From Sphingopyxis sp. YR583 (GTDB lineage Bacteria > Pseudomonadota > Alphaproteobacteria > Sphingomonadales > Sphingomonadaceae): a DNA stretch of 64,000 nucleotides. Below, piece after piece: positions 43,792 through 50,199 of the stretch; positions within the stretch are counted from its first letter, which is position 1; each line of letters opens with the position of its first letter. A model generated the notes under the pieces. The model ran no database searches, was not told where the DNA came from, and saw only the letters and a program-made list of their open reading frames with translations. Location of the stretch: contig NZ_FNWK01000004.1 of the NCBI RefSeq assembly GCF_900108295.1, forward strand, positions 1 to 64,000, written 5' to 3'. The position numbers were made by a program, and so were the translations under genes.

Positions 43792-44919
43792 TCAGGCCGA
43801 AAGGCTCGCGTAGGCCCAGTCGAGCCACGGCCCGAGCGCTTCGACATCGGCGGTGTCGACGGTCGCGCCGCACCAGATGCGCAGGCCCGGAGGCGCGTCG
43901 CGATAGCCCGCGATGTCATATGCCGCGCCTTCGGCTTCGAGCAGGCCCGCGAACTTCTTGATGAAGCCCTCGTCGGCGCCCGCGACCGACAGGCAGACCG
44001 AGGTCTTCGAGCGGCTGGCGGGGTCGGCGGCGAGGTGGCTCAGCCACTCGCGGTCAGCAACGATCTTGTCGAGCGCCGCCGCGTTCGCGTCGCTGCGCGC
44101 TTTCAAGCCGTCGAGGCCGCCGAGCGACTTCGCCCATTCGAGCGCGAAGATCGCGTCCTCGACCGCGAGCATCGACGGGGTATTGATCGTCTCGCCCTTG
44201 AACACGCCCTCGGCGAGCGCGCCCTTCGAGACGAGGCGGAACACCTTCGGCAGCGGCCAGGCGGGAGTGTAATTCTCGAGCCGTTCGACCGCGCGGGGGC
44301 CGAGGATCAGCACGCCATGACCGCCTTCGCCGCCGAGCACTTTCTGCCAGCTGAAGGTCGCGACGTCGATCTTGTCCCACGGCAGATCATAGGCGAACAC
44401 CGCGCTGGTCGCGTCGGCGAAGCTCAGGCCTTCGCGGTCGGCGGCGATCCAGTCGCCGTTCGGAACGCGGACGCCGCTGGTGGTGCCGTTCCAGGTGAAG
44501 AGGACGTCGTTCGACCAGTCGACCTGATTGAGGTCGGGAAGCTGGCCGTAGTCGGCACGGATGACGGTGGGATCGAGCTTGAGCTGCTTTGCGGCGTCGG
44601 TGACCCAACCTTCACCGAAGCTCTCCCAAGCGAGCGTCGTGACGGGTTTGGCGCCGAGCATCGTCCACATCGCCATTTCAAAGGCGCCGGTGTCGGAGCC
44701 CGGAACAATGCCGATGCGGTGCGTGTCGGGAAGCTGCAGCATCTCGCGCATCAGGTCGATGCAATAGGCGAGGCGCGTCTTGCCGATCTTCGCACGATGC
44801 GAGCGGCCGAGCGATTCGGTGGCTAGTTTTTCGGGGGACCAGACCGGCGGCTTGGCGCAGGGTCCGGAAGAAAAATAGGGGCGCGCAGGGCGCAATTCAG
44901 GCGTCGTCACTTCAGTCAT
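43792..44919 (-). CDS. serC: Phosphoserine aminotransferase (archaeal-type SerC)
   Basis: A 375-residue PLP enzyme that makes 3-phosphoserine from 3-phosphohydroxypyruvate and glutamate. It follows the alphaproteobacterial/archaeal-type SerC: N-terminal YFSSGPCAKPP, SDTGAFEMAMW, FTWNGTTSGV, and the Schiff-base lysine in FSWQKVLGGEGGHG. AAGGAGAG before the ATG is held in a hairpin of the leader (44925-44940). It precedes serA on the same strand. Confidence 0.95.
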   Translation of the reverse strand: MTEVTTPELRPARPYFSSGPCAKPPVWSPEKLATESLGRSHRAKIGKTRLAYCIDLMREMLQLPDTHRIGIVPGSDTGAFEMAMWTMLGAKPVTTLAWESFGEGWVTDAAKQLKLDPTVIRADYGQLPDLNQVDWSNDVLFTWNGTTSGVRVPNGDWIAADREGLSFADATSAVFAYDLPWDKIDVATFSWQKVLGGEGGHGVLILGPRAVERLENYTPAWPLPKVFRLVSKGALAEGVFKGETINTPSMLAVEDAIFALEWAKSLGGLDGLKARSDANAAALDKIVADREWLSHLAADPASRSKTSVCLSVAGADEGFIKKFAGLLEAEGAAYDIAGYRDAPPGLRIWCGATVDTADVEALGPWLDWAYASLSA

Positions 44920-44921
44920 TT

Positions 44922-44977
44922 AGTCTCTCCTTGCAGAGAGCTCGCGCGGCGTTGGGACCGCGTGGCCCGGCGCCGCG
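44922..44977 (-). promoter_or_regulatory. serC leader-like structured RNA
   Basis: Two hairpins precede serC. The first has arms CGCGGCG / CGCCGCG (44945-44977) with a nested GGGCC/GGUCC stem. The second, CUCUC-UGCAAG-GAGAG (44925-44940), buries the ribosome binding site of serC. This matches the known serC leader described upstream of serC-serA in alphaproteobacteria, whose final stem overlaps the ribosome site. The ligand or signal is unknown. The first hairpin slightly overlaps the predicted -10 box, so the TSS is approximate. Confidence 0.6.
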
Positions 44978-45003
44978 TTTAGGGCGGGCCGCGCAACTGT
45001 CAA
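44976..45003 (-). promoter_or_regulatory. Putative sigma70-like serC promoter
   Basis: On the minus strand TTGACA (44998-45003) is followed after 16 bases by TAAACG (44976-44981). The TTGACA matches the consensus exactly. The -10 is weak. Confidence 0.5.
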
Positions 45004-45089
45004 ACAAATTGCACGGACCGCGCGAAATTTTCGACGAGTGGAGGAAAAGGTATACAGCTTGTTAACCATTTTGTCGGTAATTTGACGGC

Positions 45090-45791
45090 ATGCCGATCCC
45101 GACGTTCCTGAAACCCCGGATCCTGATCGCCGCCAGCGCGGCGCTGGCGCTGTCCGCCTGTTTCGGCGCGCCCGAGGTCATGAAGAGTGGCGGGGGCAAG
45201 CAGTCGACAACGAGCAAACCGAGCCGTCCGCAGATCGTCGGCACACCTTCCTTCACCAGCGCCGAAGCACAGCAGTGCGCGTTCGATCTCAAACAGGCCG
45301 GCGTGCGTTTTACGCCGCTACCGAATCAGGATCATGGCGGCGGCTGTACCTCGATCGATTCGGTGAAGCTGCTCGACATCGGCACGCCGGTGTCGGGGCT
45401 CGGCGCGATGACCTGTCCACTCGCGAAGAATTTTGCGGCGTGGGCGCAATATGCGGTGAAGCCCGCGGCGCGGCAATATTTCGGGCAGGACGTCGTAAAG
45501 ATCGAGACCTTCGGTACTTATAGCTGTCGCAATATTTATGGCGGGCGATCAGGGCGGATGTCGCAGCACGCCTTTTCGAATGCGATCGACGTGTCGGGCT
45601 TCGTGCTCGCTGACGGGCGCCGCATCATGCTCGACGGCGGGTGGAAGGGCGACAAGCCGTCGCAGGATTTCCTGCGTGCGCTCCACAAGTCGGGCTGTCG
45701 CCGCTTCGGCACCGTGCTCGGTCCCGATTACAATGCGGCGCATTATAACCATTTCCATTTCGACATGAGCGGTAACGGCTACTGCCGCTGA
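45090..45791 (+). CDS. Extensin-like C-terminal domain lipoprotein
   Basis: A 233-residue predicted lipoprotein (lipobox ALSACF near residue 24) with a short Ser/Lys/Pro linker and an extensin-like C-terminal domain. Six Cys and the motif MSQHAFSNAIDVSGFVL with its catalytic-like His and Asp, plus YNHFHFDMSGNGYC, resemble the D,D/L,D-peptidase fold of the M15/VanY-like group. It may be a peptidoglycan hydrolase or binder. It is divergent from serC by 170 bases. Confidence 0.85.
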   Translation: MPIPTFLKPRILIAASAALALSACFGAPEVMKSGGGKQSTTSKPSRPQIVGTPSFTSAEAQQCAFDLKQAGVRFTPLPNQDHGGGCTSIDSVKLLDIGTPVSGLGAMTCPLAKNFAAWAQYAVKPAARQYFGQDVVKIETFGTYSCRNIYGGRSGRMSQHAFSNAIDVSGFVLADGRRIMLDGGWKGDKPSQDFLRALHKSGCRRFGTVLGPDYNAAHYNHFHFDMSGNGYCR

Positions 45792-45840
45792 ACGCGCCTC
45801 CGTCTTGGCAAAGTCCCGTTAAGCGGGTAGCCGCTCGTTA

Positions 45841-46713
45841 ATGGCAGAAGATAAACAACCCCATCGTTCGCGTTTCCACAAAGCCAAGGATGACGCGCAG
45901 TTCGCCAAGCAGGCGACCACCACCCCGCAAACGGCGCACCCCGCCTACAAGCTGGCGTTCCAGGACAAGGATTTCCTGCTGCGCGAGGATCTGCGTCCCG
46001 TTCGTTTCCAGCTCGAGCTGCTCAAGCCCGAATTGCTTCTCGACGAGGCGGGGATCGAATCGACGCTGGTCATCTATGGCTCCGCGCGCATTCCCGAACC
46101 GTCGCAGGCCGACGCGCTCGAGGCGGCGGCGACCGACGATACGCAGCGCAACATCGCCCGCCGCCTGAAGGCGAAGGCGAAATATTATGACGAGGCGCGC
46201 GCACTCGCACGGCTCGCGAGCCAATATCCGTGTGACGACAACGGCTGCCGTCACTTCGTCGTCTGTTCGGGCGGCGGTCCGTCGATCATGGAAGCGGCGA
46301 ACCGCGGCGCTGACGATGAAGGCCGCGAATCGATCGGCCTCAACATCGTGCTCCCGCACGAGCAGGCGCCCAATCGCTTCGTCACCCCGTCACTGAGTTT
46401 CCAGTTCCACTATTTCGCGCTGCGCAAGATGCATTTCCTGCTTCGCGCGCGCGCCGTTTGCGTCTTCCCTGGCGGTTTCGGCACGTTCGACGAGATGTTC
46501 GAGCTGCTGACGCTGATCCAGACCGGTAAGATCAAGCCGATTCCGATCGTGTTGTTCGGCAAGGAGTTCTGGCAGCGCGTGGTTAATTTCGACGCGCTGG
46601 TCGAGGAAGGCGTCGTCAGCGCGCGCGACCTCGACCTGTTCAAATTCGTCGAGACCGCCGACGAGGCGTGGAAAATCGTTCAGGATTTCTACGCGAACAT
46701 CGACCATCACTGA
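45841..46713 (+). CDS. LOG family protein (TIGR00730-type Rossmann fold)
   Basis: A 290-residue protein of the LOG/lysine-decarboxylase-like family. The nucleotide-binding motif PGGFGTFDEMFE is typical (PGGxGTxxE), and VVCSGGGPSIMEAANRG is the second conserved block. Some LOG proteins hydrolyse cytokinin nucleoside monophosphates or related nucleotides, and many bacterial members are uncharacterised. There is an N-terminal extension of about 70 residues. A strong hairpin follows the gene, shared with the convergent cytochrome gene. Confidence 0.85.
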   Translation: MAEDKQPHRSRFHKAKDDAQFAKQATTTPQTAHPAYKLAFQDKDFLLREDLRPVRFQLELLKPELLLDEAGIESTLVIYGSARIPEPSQADALEAAATDDTQRNIARRLKAKAKYYDEARALARLASQYPCDDNGCRHFVVCSGGGPSIMEAANRGADDEGRESIGLNIVLPHEQAPNRFVTPSLSFQFHYFALRKMHFLLRARAVCVFPGGFGTFDEMFELLTLIQTGKIKPIPIVLFGKEFWQRVVNFDALVEEGVVSARDLDLFKFVETADEAWKIVQDFYANIDHH

Positions 46714-46722
46714 TCCGGCCTC

Positions 46723-46742
46723 GCCCCCGTGAAAGCGGGGGC
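46723..46742. terminator. Bidirectional GC hairpin between LOG and cytochrome c genes
   Basis: GCCCCCG and CGGGGGC with the six-base loop TGAAAG form a perfect stem in the 36-base gap. Convergent position suggests a shared terminator. Its loop and composition resemble the palindromes in the serC-serA gap. Confidence 0.55.
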
Positions 46743-46749
46743 GGCCACA

Positions 46750-47178
46750 TCATTTCGACTGGTCTTCCAGATAGAGGATCAGCGCCTTGCGGTCGGCGGC
46801 ATCGATCACGCCGGCGAATGCCATGCGCGTGCCAGGCAGGGCCTTCATCGGCGCTTCCAGATAGGTGTCGAGCGCAGCTTTGTCCCAGACCCCGCCCTTG
46901 GCCTTCATCGCGCCCGAATAGGAGAAGCCGACGTGCGACGCGACCGCACGCCCGACGACGCCATGCAGGTTGGGACCAATGCCGTTTGTGCCGCCTTTGT
47001 CGATCGTGTGACACGCGACGCAGCGCCGGAAAACCTGTTCGCCCATCGCAGCGGTGGGTTCCACAGCCGATGTTTCGGCCGCTGGCTCGCCCGTTGACGG
47101 CGCTTCGGCGGGCGCCTCACTCTTGCCGCAACCGGTGAGCGTCAGCGCGCCCGCCAGCAGGACGGGCGCGAGGCGCAT
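46750..47178 (-). CDS. Cytochrome c family lipoprotein
   Basis: A 142-residue lipoprotein (lipobox LTLTGCGK) with an acidic Ala/Pro/Glu linker and a class I cytochrome c domain. The single haem site is CVACH, with GIGPNLHGVVGR and a distal Met near GTRMAFAGV. It probably shuttles electrons in the periplasm near the membrane. It lies directly after a membrane-anchored cytochrome c gene, sharing one base, so the two form an operon. Confidence 0.9.
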   Translation of the reverse strand: MRLAPVLLAGALTLTGCGKSEAPAEAPSTGEPAAETSAVEPTAAMGEQVFRRCVACHTIDKGGTNGIGPNLHGVVGRAVASHVGFSYSGAMKAKGGVWDKAALDTYLEAPMKALPGTRMAFAGVIDAADRKALILYLEDQSK

Positions 47179-47816
47179 TATTTCTTGGCTTCGGCCGGTG
47201 CGGGGGGCGCGGCGGCGGGTGCATCGGCTGCCGGGGCGGCGGCTGCACCTTCAGCCGGTGCAGCGCCTTCGGCAGCCGCGGCGGGCGCGGCTTCGGCGGC
47301 GGGCAGCGGCAGGTTCGAACCCTGCGTGTTGAGATACACGATCAGGTTCGCGCGATCTTCGGGGCTCGACAGGCCTGCGAACGACATTTTCGTGCCGGGA
47401 GCGAATTTGCGCGGGCTGGTCAGCCACGCGTTCATTTTTTCGAAGTCCCAGCTGCCGCCCATGCCGGCGAGTGCGGCCGAGAAGGCAAAGCCATGCTTAC
47501 CATGACCGATTTCTTCGCCCATCGTGCCGAACAGATTCGGGCCGATGCCGTTGGCGCCGCCCGAATTGATCGTGTGGCAAGCGGCGCATTTCGCGAAAAC
47601 GGCTTCGCCCTTCGCCGGATCGGCGGCGGCCAGAAGGTTGGCGAGCGGCACCGCCGATTCGCCGCCACCGGCGCCCGCTTCGGCGTCTTCGATGGGGAAA
47701 CCGGGCTTTTCCGGTGCGTGGCTGGCGAACAACATGCTCGACCCGATGGTCAGGCCCAGCGCGCAAATGCCGGCAAACAGCACCCAGCCGGCAATAGTAT
47801 TGTTGCGATTGTCCAT
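47178..47816 (-). CDS. Membrane-anchored cytochrome c (CycM-like) with Ala/Pro-rich tail
   Basis: A 212-residue protein. An N-terminal helix (TIAGWVLFAGICALGLTIGSS) anchors it, followed by a class I cytochrome c with haem site CAACH and distal Met in GTKMSFAGL. The last 45 residues are an Ala/Pro/Glu-rich disordered tail. The order resembles CycM of rhizobia, which carries electrons to cytochrome aa3 oxidase. The lipoprotein cytochrome gene follows in an operon. The gene is divergent from pheA. Confidence 0.9.
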   Translation of the reverse strand: MDNRNNTIAGWVLFAGICALGLTIGSSMLFASHAPEKPGFPIEDAEAGAGGGESAVPLANLLAAADPAKGEAVFAKCAACHTINSGGANGIGPNLFGTMGEEIGHGKHGFAFSAALAGMGGSWDFEKMNAWLTSPRKFAPGTKMSFAGLSSPEDRANLIVYLNTQGSNLPLPAAEAAPAAAAEGAAPAEGAAAAPAADAPAAAPPAPAEAKK

Positions 47817-47998
47817 GCTCTAGCAGCCCCGTTAGCTGACGCCCGTGTGCCGGGCGCATATTTGATTTGGACGCTCCCTTACTGGCGCGACGACGGCGGC
47901 GCAAGGGGATGAAATCGTGTGAGGGAACGGCGAGCGCGCCGGTTGCGTGGCCGCAGCGGGGTCGCTATGCGCCGCGGTTCAAGCGTGGGAAGGCAATC

Positions 47999-48892
47999 AT
48001 GGGCAGTTATTCGGCTTCGGCACAGCATCTGGTCGACGAAATGCGCGCGGCAGCCCTCGCGGAGCCTGCGCGTGGCCTGGCGTTTCAGGGCGCGCCGGGC
48101 GCGAACAGCGACCTCGCCGCGCGCGAATATGACGCGAACTCGCTGCCGATGCCCTGCTATGCGTTTCAGGATGCGATCGATGCCGTGCGCGACGGCCGCG
48201 TCGATCGCGCGATCATTCCGATCGAAAACAGCCTTCACGGCCGCGTCGCCGACATCCACTTCCTGCTTCCCGAATCCGGTCTGTCGATCATCGGCGAGCA
48301 TTTCCTGCCGATCCGTTACGGCCTGATGAGCCGCGACCTCGGCCCGGTCACGCGCGCGATGAGCCACGAACAGGCGCTGGGGCAGTGCCGCCACTGGCTG
48401 CGCACCAACAATATCGCGCCGGTCGCGCACAGCGATACCGCGGGCGCCGCCGCCTGGGTCGCCGACAGTGACGAGGTCGGCCTTGCCGCGCTCGCGCCGC
48501 CGCACGCCGCCGAACTTTACGGCCTGACGCTGCACGGCACGGGGATGGAAGACGCCGATCACAACACGACGCGCTTTGTCATCCTTGCGCGCGAACCGCT
48601 GGCAGATGCCGCGGCGACCACTGGCCCGCTGATGACGACCTTCATGTTCGAGGTGAAGAATATCCCGGCCGCGCTCTACAAGGCGCTCGGCGGCTTTGCG
48701 ACCAACGGGGTCAACATGACCAAGCTGGAAAGCTATCAGACCGGCGACAGCTTCGCCGCGACGCAATTTTACTGCGACATCGTTGGTGCGCCGGGCGACG
48801 AACGGATCGACCGCGCGCTCGAGGAACTCGACTTCCAGACCAAGTCGCTGCGCTTGCTCGGCACCTATCCGCAGGCGCGCGAGCGGCGCTGA
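47999..48892 (+). CDS. pheA: Prephenate dehydratase
   Basis: A 297-residue enzyme making phenylpyruvate for phenylalanine synthesis. The catalytic Thr-Arg-Phe motif is in DHNTTRFVILA and the ACT regulatory domain contains AALYKALGGFATNGVNMTKLESY, implying feedback control by Phe. The N-terminal core has AFQGAPGANSDLAARE. The start is the ATG at 47999 with GGGAAGGCAATC upstream; the longer frame adds 44 Arg-rich residues. It converges on the next gene with nine bases between. Confidence 0.92.
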   Translation: MGSYSASAQHLVDEMRAAALAEPARGLAFQGAPGANSDLAAREYDANSLPMPCYAFQDAIDAVRDGRVDRAIIPIENSLHGRVADIHFLLPESGLSIIGEHFLPIRYGLMSRDLGPVTRAMSHEQALGQCRHWLRTNNIAPVAHSDTAGAAAWVADSDEVGLAALAPPHAAELYGLTLHGTGMEDADHNTTRFVILAREPLADAAATTGPLMTTFMFEVKNIPAALYKALGGFATNGVNMTKLESYQTGDSFAATQFYCDIVGAPGDERIDRALEELDFQTKSLRLLGTYPQARERR

Positions 48893-48901
48893 ACCTGCGC
48901 G

Positions 48902-49576
48902 TCAGTTCCCGCGTCGGCGGAGCATCCGTGCGGTTGTCGACGTCTGGACGATGAACAGCGTGACCAATATGCTCGCGACCACGAGGGCGAACAAGTCGAA
49001 GACCGAAAAATTGGTGCCGCTGATGTCGCCGCCACCGATGATCGGCATCGCGACCGTCATCGCCATCAGCATCAGCCGCAATTCGGTCGGGCCGCCGGCC
49101 ATATAGGAGAGGCGAAATTCGCCCAGAATCTTCGCCGCGATGAAGGTGTGGATCGACAGCAGGAAGTAGCCGATCACCGCCATCAGCGCGACGTCGAGCC
49201 GCATATAGGGGCTCATCCCGATCGCGCTGATCATCAGCAATGTCGCGATCGCATCGACGCTGTGATCGACGAAATAGCCATAGTTGGGACGTTCGATACC
49301 GCGCCAGCGGGCAAGGCTGCCGTCAAGCGAATCGCCGAACCAGTTGACGATATAGCCGACGAGCGAAAGCCCGAGCCATTCGCTGTCGAACCAGCTGAGC
49401 AGGTAACCTGCCGCGACAAGCACCGCGCCGGCGAAGCCCAGCGTGGTGAGCTGGTCAGGTGTCACCCAGCGAGGAAGGCGCGCGCATAACCAGTTGAGAA
49501 GACGGCGTTCGCTGCGCGCGAGGATGTTCTGCTGAATGCGGACCGGCGCCTTGGCGACGGGTTCGAACTTGCTCAT
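48902..49576 (-). CDS. CDP-alcohol phosphatidyltransferase family protein
   Basis: A 224-residue inner membrane enzyme. The CDP-alcohol phosphatidyltransferase signature DG-x2-AR-x8-G-x3-D-x3-D is complete (DGSLARWRGIERPNYGYFVDHSVD). About six helices are predicted. It would attach an alcohol to a CDP-activated lipid; the substrate, such as inositol, choline or glycerol phosphate, is unknown. The start is the ATG at 49576 with AAAGGG upstream. Confidence 0.87.
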   Translation of the reverse strand: MSKFEPVAKAPVRIQQNILARSERRLLNWLCARLPRWVTPDQLTTLGFAGAVLVAAGYLLSWFDSEWLGLSLVGYIVNWFGDSLDGSLARWRGIERPNYGYFVDHSVDAIATLLMISAIGMSPYMRLDVALMAVIGYFLLSIHTFIAAKILGEFRLSYMAGGPTELRLMLMAMTVAMPIIGGGDISGTNFSVFDLFALVVASILVTLFIVQTSTTARMLRRRGN

Positions 49577-49695
49577 GGGAACCCTTTGTTGCCGGCCGTC
49601 ACAAAAGTGCCAGCCGGATGTCATCGCGGCGTCATAGAGGCAAAGTCGCGTTTGCGAAAGGCCCGGGGGGCGGTGCGCCGCGCGCGTGCGGTAAA

Positions 49696-50199
49696 TCAGT
49701 CCTGCCAGGGACCGATTTCGCCGACCTCGCCGATGATGCGGTAACGCACCGCATCGTCGACCCACGCGACTTCCCACATCGGCGCGGGCCGCGCCCATTC
49801 GCCGATCACGAAAAGGGGGAGCTTGTTCGCGGCGACGAAAGCCAGGTCGTCGGGGGTGGGGCCGGGGATGGTCGTTTCGTACCGCTGGTGAATGCGGATG
49901 ACCGCGAGGGTGGTCGATGGCGGCGCCGGAAGCGACTGGCGAACGGGGAAACCGATGCTGGTGGCGACGACCGGATAGCCTTTGTCGTCGCGAGCGAGCA
50001 GCAACACTTTGTCGGCATTGGCATAGGGACCGCCGACCGCACGGCCAACGACCTTGCGTCCCGCAATCGCCGCGAATTCGCGGATGTCGGCATCGGCAAT
50101 CGGCGACGGGCGTGCGGGCGCCGAAACGGGCGCGCTTTCAGCGGGCGTGCCGACGGGATCGGCGATGAACGCCGCGACGAACAGCAGCGCGGCGATCAA
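49696..50199 (-). CDS. Exported hypothetical protein coupled to polA
   Basis: A 167-residue protein with a short signal-like N-terminus (MIAALLFVAAFIA). The body has a strand-rich pattern, and the block RIHQRYETTIPGPTPDDL followed by LPLFVIGE loosely resembles the JAB/MPN metal-protease-like DUF4329 fold with degenerate metal ligands. That is a fold guess. Its ATG overlaps the polA stop as ATGA, so it is made from the polA transcript. Confidence 0.7.
   Translation of the reverse strand: MIAALLFVAAFIADPVGTPAESAPVSAPARPSPIADADIREFAAIAGRKVVGRAVGGPYANADKVLLLARDDKGYPVVATSIGFPVRQSLPAPPSTTLAVIRIHQRYETTIPGPTPDDLAFVAANKLPLFVIGEWARPAPMWEVAWVDDAVRYRIIGEVGEIGPWQD

Noticed and set aside
47309-47325. GCAGG-TTCGAAC-CCTGC looks like a perfect tRNA T-arm
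   Set aside because: It lies inside the cytochrome c gene and codes for the GSNLP residues in the other strand's frame. There is no matching D-arm, anticodon arm or acceptor stem around it.
47867-47998. N-terminal extension of pheA
   Set aside because: It is Arg-rich, unlike PheA, and the ATG at 47999 has a clear ribosome site.
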